The notes beneath the pieces were generated by a model. That model saw only the letters and a list, made by a program, of their open reading frames with translations, searched no databases and was not told where the DNA came from. A stretch of DNA of 64,000 nt from Ypsolopha sequella (lineage: Eukaryota; Arthropoda; Insecta; Lepidoptera; Ypsolophidae): positions 9,610,001 to 9,674,000 of the forward strand of contig OW203991.1 in assembly GCA_934047225.1 (NCBI GenBank), given 5' to 3'. The position numbers and the translations under genes are program-made. Shown in pieces: positions 23,901-34,172 of this stretch. How positions within the stretch are numbered: the first letter of the stretch is position 1; each line of letters begins with the position of its first letter.

Positions 23901-24469
23901 AGCAACAGCTGTTTTCATTGGAAACTCCATGAAAACATAACCTAAGAACTTGATTTTTTACTACACGTAATGTTTTAGTGTTTATTTATTTGAAATTTAC
24001 AAAGACTACTAAATAAATACATAATAATTAGTTTATTTTCTATAGACAAGTATTATAAACACAACAGACTCGGTCTTAGGTCGAATAAAACAATTGATAT
24101 TTCATAAAATTGGTCGATAATATCGATTATTTCAAGAGGCCATGAGTTTTTTGCTTATTATTAATATACACATTTACGAAAAAATTGCAGCCGCAAGAAA
24201 AATAACACATAATAATCGGAATATGTTATGTTATAAGTTACTTCACATTTATCTATTGGCGTTTGATTTATAAATTCTAGACAATAACAGCTAAGAGAAT
24301 AAATAATTCTCGTAGTAATTTTTTAAGTCTTTTACCAGCCTAAGACCGTGAGTAAGCTTCAAAATAGCAGTTTTTGTAGAACTGTATGATAGAATTTAAT
24401 TATTCCCTTACTCAGACTTCAGGCGAAAATACTGCTGTTACCCAGCTGGATCTACACTTAACGCTGTAT

Positions 24470-24672
24470 AGTTTGGGGCCCCTTTTGGGGGTACAACGGT
24501 TGTGTAGCCGGCTATACCGCCTCCAGTCTCGCTACGAGTGTCGAACGGAGTACACGCGTACCGACGTATTGATTTCCGACGCGCGCGCCGTGCCGCACTG
24601 CGAATCTGCGCCCGCCACGTTTCGTTGTTTACCCGCGTATTGACGAGCTAATTTCTATACCATCGAGTGAAA
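24470..24672 (+). promoter_or_regulatory. LINE 5' UTR, GC-rich
   Basis: Base composition changes sharply from AT-rich flank to GC-rich at 'tttggggccccttttggggg', with many CpG and several 'gcgcg' blocks around 24575-24615. A 5' UTR with an internal promoter is expected for this group. No promoter element was identified by sequence. The self-complementary 'ggggcccc' lies at about 24476-24483. Confidence 0.6.
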
Positions 24673-25617
24673 ATGGTATGCCAAAAGTGTAAAAAAACGC
24701 TGTCCAAAAAAGGATCACACTTCTCATGTCAAGGACCTTGTCAAGGGACCTTTCACAGGAATTGTGTCAAGGGATTAGCGGCAGACTTGAGAGCAGGAAG
24801 GAACAGGCTGTGCTGTAATAACTGTGAGGAGAATGAGTCGGAGGAGGAGCCCGAAGAGATCGAAGAGGAAGAGTCAGAAAGCACCAACAAAATTCTGAAA
24901 GATATCCAGAGGAAGTGTAGCGTTCTGCCAGGGTTAGAAAAACAGATGAGCGCCATCAAACAAAGTATGGGTGTCCTATCTGACAAGTACGATGAACTGC
25001 TGGCGGAACAAGAACGTAACAAAGATAAAGTAAACAAGTTGGAGAAGACTGTAGCTAGTACTATCAACAAATGTACTTACCTGGAAAAATGTAACTTGGC
25101 GCTTGAACAAAAACTACAAGAACTTGAGCACTCATCTTGCAAGCAGAACATAGAGATTACAGGTATCGAGCAACTACCCAATGAAAATCTTCAAGAGATT
25201 GTTACTAAGGTTGGTGAAAAAATCGGCGTAAGTTGTAAAGAGATTAAAGCGATTAGGCGTAAACGAGGACCTAAACCTCAAAACGACGGTAAACCTACCA
25301 AACCAGCACCAATCCTTGTAAGTTTCAAGAAGTCGGGTACAGATATTCGTGATATGTGGCTGACAGAGAGGAAAAAATTGAAGGAAATCACGAGTAACAT
25401 TTTTACTGGCGGAACCCTGAAAAGCAAGATTTTTATCAACGAGGATTTAACCCAGTCAACACGAGCATTGATATGGAAGACAAGGAAGGAGCTACATGAT
25501 ACATATAGATACATCTGGGTGGCTAACGGGAGAATCCTTGTGAAAAAAGAAGGCGTTGATAAAACTACAACATGGGTTAGATCGGAGAGTATGATACATG
25601 AGCTAAAAGCCAAGTGA
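24673..25617 (+). CDS. LINE ORF1 protein: PHD finger, coiled coil, nucleic-acid-binding C-terminus
   Basis: 314 residues from the ATG at 24673; two more codons upstream are open but start with GTG. Residues about 3-51 show a C4HC3 PHD-type finger: Cys 3, 6, 19 and 23, His 28, Cys 31, 48 and 51. An acidic stretch (residues about 54-70, EESEEEPEEIEEEE-like) follows, then a heptad-rich coiled coil to about residue 155. The C-terminal half ('NIEITGIEQLP', 'IKAIRRKRG', 'APILVSFKKSG', 'IWVANGRILVKK') looks like the ORF1p type related to the FP25K-like C-terminal domain. Such proteins bind element RNA and form multimers in the transposition particle; that role is inferred from family knowledge. It ends at TGA 25615-25617. 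ORF2 follows in the same frame. Confidence 0.9.
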   Translation: MVCQKCKKTLSKKGSHFSCQGPCQGTFHRNCVKGLAADLRAGRNRLCCNNCEENESEEEPEEIEEEESESTNKILKDIQRKCSVLPGLEKQMSAIKQSMGVLSDKYDELLAEQERNKDKVNKLEKTVASTINKCTYLEKCNLALEQKLQELEHSSCKQNIEITGIEQLPNENLQEIVTKVGEKIGVSCKEIKAIRRKRGPKPQNDGKPTKPAPILVSFKKSGTDIRDMWLTERKKLKEITSNIFTGGTLKSKIFINEDLTQSTRALIWKTRKELHDTYRYIWVANGRILVKKEGVDKTTTWVRSESMIHELKAK

Positions 25618-25659
25618 ACCTTCATTGTTTTTGTGATCCCGTGTATAAAATTTTCATAA

Positions 25660-28600
25660 AAATTCGCTCCTTTAGACAGTATTGAATCTATAAACAGTGA
25701 TGACTTAGTCAACTATGTATGTGTTAATGACGTAAAAGGTTTCGCGGACACATTTAGTGATATTACACACTTATCCTTGTTTCATGTCAACATACGTTCG
25801 TTAAAAAAACATTTTAACGAGCTCCTTGTAGCAATTAACAGTTATTTATGCAAGTTAGACATTATAGTAATTACGGAATCCAATATTAATTTCTCCTTAC
25901 TGTCTTTTTACAATATTAATGGGTACAGTGTTCATCATTTAACTCGGACGGGTCGCAGTGGAGGTGGAGTGTTAGTTTATACGCGCGAGGAATTCCGCGC
26001 GACACCATGCGACAGCGCGCCGTCGGCGGCCGCGATGCGCTCGGCGGAGTGTGTTTCCATTACACTTAACATAAAAGGTGAATTAATTTACATTATTTCT
26101 ATATATAGACCACCCAAAATACACAAAAAAAGTAAAATAGTACAATTTCTAGACGAGTTACACGTATTATTGCAAAATCTTCCTCCAAATTCAAAAGTTA
26201 TCTTTTGCGGTGACATTAATATAAATATTTTGAATAGCCAAGATACACATGTAATTGCCTACGAAAATTTGTTAGCTGAGTTCGGATTTACAAAATGTAT
26301 TAATGACGTAACACGAAGAGAAATAGTTAGTGGTAGAACTGTAGAATCATGTTTAGACCACATTTATATCAGAAGTCACTCCGATAGAATATGCTCAGCC
26401 GTAATTAAACATAAAATATCTGATCATTATTTCGTAACGGCAGCAGTGGAATGGAAACAGACTCTGCACGGGAAGCGGCGGCCGACGGCGGCGGGCGTGT
26501 CGCCGATTGGTGGCAGCCGGCAACCCTGCACGCGTCGGGTACTTGATAATTGCATGGTTAAGAAAAAATTACTCGCTACCCACTTTCATCATTTATTGTC
26601 TATTGATTGCCCTGTGGAGCTATACAAAGCCTTTTGTGGTATATTTGCTAACATTTACAAAGAGTGTTACAAAAATGTGACTACAACTTGCAGCAATAGA
26701 AATAATAAATGTTGGATTACTAGCAACTTAAAAACAATGATTATCGAAAGGGACAGATTGTTTGAAATATGGAGTAATGACCCACACAATATGATAAAGC
26801 GACTTTCATATACTAAATACAGAAATAAATGTTCTAAAGCTATACTTAAAAGTAAAAGTGACTATGACAAGCAAAGTATAATAGACTGCAATAAAAACAT
26901 AAAGAAAATATGGGATAAAATTAATAATATGCTAGGAAATAATAAAAAATCATTGGATTCGGTAATAGTCGATAATATGGGGACTCAAGTAACCTTAGAG
27001 GAAATTTGTAATGGGTTTGCAAACACTTTCTCGAGTGAAATCGAACACATAAAACACGTATGTAATGATAAATGGTTAAAACGGGAAAACTATGTAAAGG
27101 ATTCAGGGGTGTGTATGAGGTGGCAACCGGTGAACAGCAAAAATATTATGAGAATAATAAAGAGTATGGATTCAAAGAAATCACCGGGTCCCGATCTCGT
27201 ACGCATGCGTGATCTTAAAACTGTATCCGAGAAAGTTAGTCCAATACTTGCCAAGTTAATTAACTTATCGGTAAGTAAATTCAGTTTCCCAGGTGGCTTA
27301 AAAGAGGCCATAGTCCGCCCTATTCATAAAAAAGGGGACCGAAAAACATATTCTAACTATAGGCAGATAGCCATGCTCTCTAGTATAGATAAAATAATTG
27401 AAAAATGCATCGTAGAACAACTAGGATCATACCTCCAGAAAAATAGTATAATAAACCAATGTCAACATGGCTTCCAGAAGGGTAAATCCACAAACACACT
27501 TTTGTCAAAATTTACTGATGAAATCAATTTACATTTATCCGAAAAAAAGTTTGTCGTTGCAATACTATTCGACTACAAAAAGGCATTCGACACTTTGGAA
27601 AGTGAAACACTTCTGAATGCTATGTATGAGTGTGGGGTTGCCGAGCCACTGAACCAATGGTTCCGTGATTATCTCACTGAGCGTTCATATCGTGTCAAGG
27701 TGGGTGAGGTGTTCAGTGATACGAAGCGGGTCCAGTGCGGAGTACCGCAAGGTTCTGGATGCGGCCCTGTGTGCTATCTTATGCTGGTCAACAGCCTGTG
27801 TGATGTTCTGCGCCATAGCTCGGCGTATATGTTTGCAGATGACCTATGCGTGCTACGCGCTGGTACTGCTTTCACTGACACCTGTCAACTAGTACAACAA
27901 GATGTCGATTCAGTGGTCAAATGGTCACACGACAACGGAATTGTTCTGAACGCTGATAAAACTAAACTCTTAGTTATCCATTCACCTTACATGATCCCTA
28001 CGGAACCACTTTCACCTATTGTTGTTACTCATGACTACTCTTGCTTCCACAATAAATTGACACCCTGTGATTGCAAACCTATTGAACGAGTACAATGTGC
28101 CACCTACCTTGGGATGAAAATTGATGAAAACTTTTCATGGACAACACATGTAGATTACATTTGTAGTAAGCTTAAAACTCTGCTTGGTAAATTCTACCAT
28201 TTAAGTTTTAGAGTCCCAACTAGTACTCTTAAATGTTTGTATACGTGTTTGGTAGACTCAATAATAAGCTATGCTCTCGACTGCTATGGACTAACATTTA
28301 AAACAAACATAGATAAATTAGAGAAACTTCAAATTAGGTTCCTAAAGCTCCTTGTGTCTAATAAAACCAAAAGTAAATGCAGAGACGATTACAGAAAATT
28401 ATTTAAAATATGCAAAATTCTTCCAGTCAGCTTAAAACATAAATTATTATTATTAGTTAATCAGCATGGTAGACAAGAGCATAACTTATCTCTTGTAAGC
28501 CATACTTGTGATACTAGGTCAGTAAGAGCGGGTAAATATAATGTACCAAGAGTGCGTAATTATTATGGCGATAGAACTTTAAAAAAGCGTATCCCATATA

Positions 28601-28692
28601 TTCTAAATAGCCTGCCCATTAATATTAGGCAGGAGTCCAATAAACAAACGTTTAAACAACTGTTATTAAATCATCTCCTCAATACCATGTAA
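25660..28692 (+). CDS. LINE ORF2: endonuclease and reverse transcriptase
   Basis: Open from 25660 (after a TAA at 25657-25659) to the stop at 28690-28692, about 1010 codons. The endonuclease shows 'HVNIRSL', catalytic 'TES' (near 25873), 'GGGVLVY', 'ISIYRPP', 'FCGDININ' (near 26203), 'SCLDHIY' and 'ISDHYF' (near 26416). All metal-binding and catalytic positions expected for an AP-like nuclease are present. The RT shows 'IHKKGDRKTYSNYRQIAML', 'HGFQKGKST', motif A 'FDYKKAFDTL' (27568), 'GVPQGSGCGP' (about 27739) and motif C 'FADD' (about 27832). There is no RNase H domain. It would nick target DNA and prime reverse transcription from element RNA. Oddities: there is no in-frame ATG before 26035, which is already inside the nuclease, and two GC-rich blocks (25981-26050, 26465-26545) stand out from AT-rich coding sequence. 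Initiation at a non-AUG codon (for example TTG 25777) or by coupling to ORF1 is inferred. Confidence 0.9.
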   Translation, partial: KFAPLDSIESINSDDLVNYVCVNDVKGFADTFSDITHLSLFHVNIRSLKKHFNELLVAINSYLCKLDIIVITESNINFSLLSFYNINGYSVHHLTRTGRSGGGVLVYTREEFRATPCDSAPSAAAMRSAECVSITLNIKGELIYIISIYRPPKIHKKSKIVQFLDELHVLLQNLPPNSKVIFCGDININILNSQDTHVIAYENLLAEFGFTKCINDVTRREIVSGRTVESCLDHIYIRSHSDRICSAVIKHKISDHYFVTAAVEWKQTLHGKRRPTAAGVSPIGGSRQPCTRRVLDNCMVKKKLLATHFHHLLSIDCPVELYKAFCGIFANIYKECYKNVTTTCSNRNNKCWITSNLKTMIIERDRLFEIWSNDPHNMIKRLSYTKYRNKCSKAILKSKSDYDKQSIIDCNKNIKKIWDKINNMLGNNKKSLDSVIVDNMGTQVTLEEICNGFANTFSSEIEHIKHVCNDKWLKRENYVKDSGVCMRWQPVNSKNIMRIIKSMDSKKSPGPDLVRMRDLKTVSEKVSPILAKLINLSVSKFSFPGGLKEAIVRPIHKKGDRKTYSNYRQIAMLSSIDKIIEKCIVEQLGSYLQKNSIINQCQHGFQKGKSTNTLLSKFTDEINLHLSEKKFVVAILFDYKKAFDTLESETLLNAMYECGVAEPLNQWFRDYLTERSYRVKVGEVFSDTKRVQCGVPQGSGCGPVCYLMLVNSLCDVLRHSSAYMFADDLCVLRAGTAFTDTCQLVQQDVDSVVKWSHDNGIVLNADKTKLLVIHSPYMIPTEPLSPIVVTHDYSCFHNKLTPCDCKPIERVQCATYLGMKIDENFSWTTHVDYICSKLKTLLGKFYHLSFRVPTSTLKCLYTCLVDSIISYALDCYGLTFKTNIDKLEKLQIRFLKLLVSNKTKSKCRDDYRKLFKICKILPVSLKHKLLLLVNQHGRQEHNLSLVSHTCDTRSVRAGKYNVPRVRNYYGDRTLKKRIPYILNSLPINIRQESNKQTFKQLLLNHLLNTM

Positions 28693-29005
28693 GTTTTTTT
28701 TTTTTAGTTAAGTAGGTATAATAATTATAATTAGCTGGTGCGGTCGGCCGCGCGTCAGCGGATACCCACGCCAAGTCATAGCTTAGCAAAGGCACGTAAA
28801 GTGGTAGCGAAGGCGTGGCCGCTTATGTTCGGCTGATCGTACTAATTACTTTTATTTAAGTAGGTACTAATTTTATTAAAATTGTATCAGAGACTCACGG
28901 ATCCCACAGTCAAACTGTACATGCAGTTTTGTGGGTCATATTTAGCTATAAGATAATCTACCTTTTGATAAATAAAAGTATTCATTCATTCATTCATTCA
29001 TACAG
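28693..29005 (+). other. LINE 3' UTR with (ATTC)n tail
   Basis: After the stop come a T13 run, a GC-rich block ('gtgcggtcggccgcgcgtca'), and an inverted pair 'gtgggatc'-like flank, 'actgtacatgcagt'. 'ataaataaaagt' then precedes ATTC repeats at about 28982-29002. The 3' UTR is what the RT recognises in this group (family knowledge). Confidence 0.75.
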
Positions 29006-30064
29006 CTATGTTATACAGCCTAACGCATTCAAAAAGTTCCTAGTACAGCTTTTACACAGTTTCAGATGCTATCTGGGAATACTCTTACCTTATCTATTAC
29101 TCATTCACTAATGAATAGGCAGACCAACCAACCAACCATGAAAGGACACATATTTTTATATAGGCTGTTTCAGAAACGATCACACATTTAATCAATATTA
29201 TATCATAATATTTCGTGTATAAATCTGTATTCATATAAAATAGACATTTGGGAGCCTAAATACTCTGTAATCCAACAGAAACAAATACACAGTACCTTAA
29301 TTATATTATGTATTAATTTGATATTATTTTGGTATTCCAAAATATGCCTCCAAAATATGAACTATGCCTCCTCTGCCGGACTCTTAAAATAAGTATGAAA
29401 GAACATGGTCAAATTGTAAATCTACACAAATATATCAAATAATTCTAGTTTTTTTTTGATTCCTAGAAGAAATTTCAGGAAATACGGCGTAGGATTAAAA
29501 AAATATTTTACTATTGTATTGATAAGTCTGCGGGTAAAATTAATCTTTTTAGAAAAGAAATACTACTTTTCATCCTGAGCGTACCATAATCCTACGAACA
29601 ATACTAAACAAGCTTGGTATCTTGTCCCATCAACTCCCTTACCCAATTACAGCCCTGTCCAAACTATTGACAAGTAGAGCTAATAGGAGACGTCTATTTC
29701 TACAGAAAAAACAACCTAATCACAAAGAGGTAAGAATGACAGAGCTGCAAAGAAAAGTTGGGGAGCTTTTAGTCATTCGGTTAGCGTTAGGATAGTTGTT
29801 ATAGGTACGAGTAACGGCGGGTATATTACTAATCAGTAATCACATTTTGAAAACAGTGTTATTAGGTTTTGGTAAAAGATATTTACTTATGATAATAATA
29901 TCGTTTTCTAAGACTAGATTTAATCTCGTCTTTAATTATATTAAATGCATATATGTTGATATATTATTATATATGTAAGTATATGTTTATATATATTCAT
30001 ATATACATATTCTTAAAGTTACAAATATATATATATATTTTTTTTTCTAAAGCATTCTTTTTAA
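29006..30064. other. No gene; family J fragment at 29246-29302 and AT runs
   Basis: 'tttgggagcctaaatactct', 'gtaatccaacagaaacaaat' and 'acacagtaccttaa' match the right arm of the 60-kb element. Positions 29940-30040 are (at)-rich runs. The rest is unassigned. Confidence 0.5.
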
Positions 30065-30215
30065 ATATTTTGTTTTTATTTTTTTTTATTTAATACACTT
30101 TTTGTACATTTACAAAGGAACTTAATTTACAACAAATTTTCACATGAAAGACAGACATTGTGTACAAAGGCGGCACTTATTGCTAATAGCAATATCTTCC
30201 AGGCAACCTTTGGGT
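30065..30215 (-). mobile_element. LINE 3' end, minus strand
   Basis: Read on the minus strand: 'ggttgcctggaagatattgc', 'tattagcaataagtgccgcc' and 'tttgtac', then A-rich to a poly-A/AAT end near 30065. The same tail occurs at 46570-46690. This 'ctggaag...ataag.ccgccttt' block is a familiar lepidopteran LINE 3' UTR. Confidence 0.7.
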
Positions 30216-30330
30216 GGAATGAAAAAGATGTTAACGATTAAAGGGTAGCGTTAATGCTAACAAAAAAGTTAAAATTAGTATTTAATTATAAATCTTATCT
30301 ATCCGTACATAAATGTATTTCTTATTTTTT

Positions 30331-30480
30331 ATTTCTTGTTTAAAATTGTAAAGCCTTTTTGCAAGCCTGCCTCTGTCACTTTCTTGTACTTTCTGTCGGG
30401 TTAACTGGAAGAAAATGATTTTAGCATTTTAGTTCACCTGTTGTACACTTAACTGTGTTTTGTGCAATAAAGAAAGTTTA
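30331..30480 (+). mobile_element. LINE 3' end, plus strand
   Basis: 'gggttaactggaagaaaatg', 'ttcacctgttgtacactta' and 'actgtgttttgtgcaataaa' followed by 'gaaagtttaaatt' are typical of a lepidopteran LINE 3' UTR ending at its polyadenylation-like 'aataaa'. Confidence 0.7.
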
Positions 30481-33241
30481 AATTAAGTTAAAAGCTATAT
30501 TTTTTATCGTGATAGCCGACCTATTTTATCCTCAAGTTTCATTCAATTCGATAACTTAAAATCTATACTTTGTATAGCAAATTACAATAAATATAACTCC
30601 GAAGCAATCTGGAATAATTAAACTTGAAAAAAGACGCATAGTACTGACATGCAACCCAAATACTTAAAGCTACAGCCAGAACTACAGCGCTGGTCGTCTG
30701 AATAAAACTCAGAAATAAATCTCGAATCAATAAAATACTATTCTCTGAGCCTTTCCAAAAAAGCAAATCTTCATCAAGTCAAAGGAAAAAAGAACAAAAA
30801 AAGAAAACAATATCGTCGAGAGGCTGGACATAAAAAATCATCAGAATACCTTTACGAAGTGTAACCGAAACATTTATTGTTTCAAACTTTGTCAGAGGTA
30901 TTTTTGCAGTTTACTCAGTAAAGTGGATAATTTTGTTGTGTTTGTTACACTGAGCTAAAACGTTTTGAATGTTTACAACGATATGATTGCTTAACCATTT
31001 TTTTATTATTTTTAAATGAGAACATTATGTAGTTACCAACTAGTAGAAGCTGTAACGAAAATTAGATTTCTTATGATGAATATATCATATATGATAGATG
31101 ACTAACGAATTATGTAAGAATCAACCGTATTTTTTCCAAAATCGATGCCGAACATTCTGTCTAGTAGAAATTAAAAACAATTGCTGTGTATCATACTGTG
31201 AATATGTAGATGTGTGAGTTTAAATTTGTCCAACTGTGATCCGTAAATGTAAAGTACCTGTATCGGTCCTTTTAATCAAACATACATTCATGCATATATA
31301 TTTTGTTTATTTGTTGGAAATACTTATAGTTCAAGTTATACTGTAATAATTTTTTTGTAGAAGACCGCTTACACAAAAAATCTGAAAGATCACTTAAAAC
31401 TATCGGCTGTAAATGGACAGGTACCTATAAATATAACCATATAATATACTGATCATACTGAACAACTTTTCTTAAGAAAGATACAAAAAGAAGAAAAAAT
31501 GGACCTGTCCGTATACTTAACTCACAGGAAGTTTTCATAATTAGGAAACGTGAGAACATTTATTCGATTCCACAGGTATGTATGTTTCTTTGGGAAAGTT
31601 TTTCATATTCAGTATCAGATTATGCGTTTTTATTCAGAGATGTCTTAACATTTTTATTAAGGGCTCCACAAAGCTAAGCTTCAATCCTGCTCTAACGCTT
31701 TTATTTTTTAAATGTCTAATCAACTGCCGCGGACTTAATACCTCAGTTATTTTGAAACTATAGCTATATTAGCACAATTTTGTTTTGTTGGTATCTCATG
31801 TGTTAGTTTCGTTTTTACCAGTTTTGAAATATGGGAGCTCAATCCCTTTTTTCGTGAAATTCATACTTTTTTAAAATTAATTTAACTGTAAGAAGATCAA
31901 AGGTATATAATATATACTCATGAGGTGTTTTATTACTAATGATCTTGAGTCAAAAATACACCATATTTTTTTTAAATTACTATACACATATAGAACAAAT
32001 CCTATGCAAAACACAAGTTTAGCAATGTAGAGCCCCTTAAGATACCTATCTTTTTACACGCGGAATAAGCATGGAAGAAACCGAAATCTAAAGCAATTTA
32101 TTTTTACGCAGAGATTTTCTTATACATAAACCTCGCTGTACTTTATTATCAATTTCTTCGATGCCACGGACATTTTCTAAGTGTTTTTGCCTGTCGACAA
32201 TGATTTTCCCAAAAAATGATCGAACTTTTTTAACTTTCATACTCTACATATTTATTTTTTCTGCTAGGTTAACGAGTGTTTACGTATGTATAAGATATAA
32301 CCAATTGGCAACAAAAAAGGTGATATAAGTTATATTTGTAACGTAAGTACAATTTTCATTTGAAAATACATACTTACTGTTACTCGTACTTTAAAATAAC
32401 AGAAATAAAATGTAAACGACGCATTGTTTTTTTTTTATAAGCAGTATTTTTCGCCTAATCTCCTATTCATTCGTCTAACTATAAATCATTCATTTTAGCT
32501 TTTGAAAGCTCATTAATTTTTACATCACGGTAATTTTAACTTGAATAACTTTCTGAAATAACAAAACTCACTCAAAGTAAATAAACAAATAAGTATTCGA
32601 ATTCTAATTCTCGAAATAAATAACCTCTCTTCTTGAAATTATATCAAATATAACGCCAAATATTTTTTTAAGGACACCTTTTCAGAGATTAGAATTTTCC
32701 TTTTCAGAATTACTCAATATACGATTATTCCAATCGACCATGATTTCATATCATCAGTGTCATTCAAAAGAACCCCTTACTTACAGGCGCTAAGATTCAA
32801 AGTTAGGTTTCTAGGGAAAGTGGTGAGTTTACCCCATATTCGAACCGTACTTACAAGAGGTGGCTTAGCGGATTAAAACCTGACTCACTTTCTGATAAGT
32901 GAAAAAAGGCTGTAATGTTTTTTTCCTATCTAATGCTTTTTCTTGTTCAAAGCTCAACGTAAGACTCAGTATGTTTTTTGAATATAACTGGTAATAATAC
33001 AAAAATTTCATCGTTTCCAGTAACAGCTGGAATAGAGTTATATAATATAAAACGATTTTATAAAGTAATAAAACTAGTTGATCGAAAAATATCAAAAAAA
33101 TCATGGTAATATTAAAAATTACAAGAAAAATATAGCGGTTGGGATATTCACAAAAACAAAAATAAAAAAATGATTGTCTGTTCCCATGACTGTTGAATAC
33201 TACATAGTCCCGAGAATATAAACAACAATAAATAAATTATT
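30481..33241. other. No feature recognised
   Basis: 2.8 kb of AT-rich sequence. Open frames (30563-30766, 31578-31763, 32865-33104) are short, unrecognisable, and typical of chance. No repeat family match was noticed. Confidence 0.45.
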
Positions 33242-33292
33242 TTGGCCAAGAGGGAGAGACCAGATCAAAAATTCTCAAAATAATAATAATAA
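33242..33292 (+). mobile_element. LINE tail, second copy of the 6.9-kb type
   Basis: 'ttggccaagagggagagacc', 'agatcaaaaattctc' and 'aaaataataataata' are almost identical to 6918-6966. Only the last ~50 bp of the element are present. Confidence 0.75.
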
Positions 33293-33372
33293 AATTCTTT
33301 ATTGCTTAAAATAAAAATTTCTTACACAGGCGAGCTTAATACTATTTAGTATTCTCTACCAGCTAATCTTTG
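33290..33372 (-). mobile_element. LINE 3' end, minus strand, tail-to-tail with the previous one
   Basis: On the minus strand: 'ctggtagagaatactaaata', 'ttaagctcgcctgtgtaaga' and 'gcaataaagaatttta' followed by (tta)n. It shares the AAT/TTA microsatellite with the preceding plus-strand tail. Confidence 0.65.
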
Positions 33373-33506
33373 GTAATGGGGAAGTTGTTGAGGGTAGTGC
33401 CATGATGTCAACATACTATAGGGTATAAAACACCGTTCAAGGGCCTTTTTTATTTTTTATATATATGTTTTACTCCACATAAATACAAACACTTAAATGG
33501 TTTTAG

Positions 33507-33547
33507 TCGCTATATTTCGACCCCTCAGTGGGGCCGTCATCAGGCGA
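33507..33547 (-). ncRNA. Hammerhead-like hairpin motif, copy 2
   Basis: On the minus strand: 'tcgc', core 'ctgatga', stem II 'cggcccc' / 'ggggtcg' with loop 'actga', 'gaaa', 'tata', 'gcga'. The outer strands TCGC and GCGA pair perfectly, whereas the 5.7- and 61.4-kb copies have TCGA and TCGA at the same place: a compensatory change. Confidence 0.55.
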
Positions 33548-33899
33548 ATTGGAAAAAATATTATATGACATATATATAAATACATATATACATAGATATA
33601 CATAATATATTAAAATTAAAAGTTACAATAATACAATAGTTAAATGTAAGTTTTTTCTAGATTTGCTTTAATTTAATTTGTTTGCGGAAAAAAGTAGCGC
33701 TGATTGTCTGCCTTAAATCTAGTTGGTCATCACTGTAAAAATAAACTAAAAACGCTGTGCAATGATACATACTTTCCTGAACTGTATTGTCTGTCTTGAG
33801 CGGTCAAGTGCCGCTTTGTGCACACTATTTTGGCTAATGACGAAACCATAGCGTGGTTGCAAGAAAAACATATTTTTTGTCATGTTCTGCAAGTTTAAG

Positions 33900-34172
33900 T
33901 TATATATAAGGTCTTTCAATTTAAATGGAAAGTAATTTAGGAGGTGATTCACTATCGTTAATACATCACATTCCACTGCAAAGTACTTTTTTTTGCGCGA
34001 ACATTTTCTTCACTTGTCCATACAAACTGTACAAACTGACCACTTTGTACTGAAAAGTGAAAAAAAAGTTCGCGGAAAAAAAAGTGCTTTGCAGTGGAAT
34101 GTGATGTTATAACGATACTGAATCACCTCCTAAATTACTTTCAATTTAAATTAAAAGACCTTATATATAATG
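33900..34172. mobile_element. Long inverted repeat with ~120-bp arms
   Basis: The left arm (33900-34016) contains 'tatataaggtctttcaattt', 'agtaatttaggaggtgattc', 'acatcacattccactgcaaa' and 'gta'. The right arm (34049-34172) is its reverse complement with about one mismatch in twelve by eye. About 32 bp separate them. It would fold into a long hairpin if transcribed. It lies 350 bp beyond the hammerhead-like motif and may belong to the same or another element. Confidence 0.9.

Larger units (their letters stand above)
24470..29005 (+). mobile_element. Near-full-length CR1-like non-LTR retrotransposon
   Basis: A GC-rich 5' UTR (about 24470-24672) is followed by ORF1, a 42-bp gap, ORF2 and a 3' UTR with a tail of ATTC repeats (about 28982-29002). 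Both ORFs are uninterrupted. The combination of a PHD-finger ORF1, an AP-type endonuclease, RT without RNase H and a short-repeat tail fits the CR1/Jockey group, and CR1-like is my best call. The exact 5' end is uncertain by about 50 bp, and I could not find a convincing target-site duplication by eye. Intact frames imply a young insertion. Confidence 0.9.

Noticed and set aside
24753..25712. Minus-strand open frames of 105 and 144 codons
   Set aside because: They are antisense shadows of the LINE ORF1, which has a clear zinc finger and coiled coil on the plus strand.
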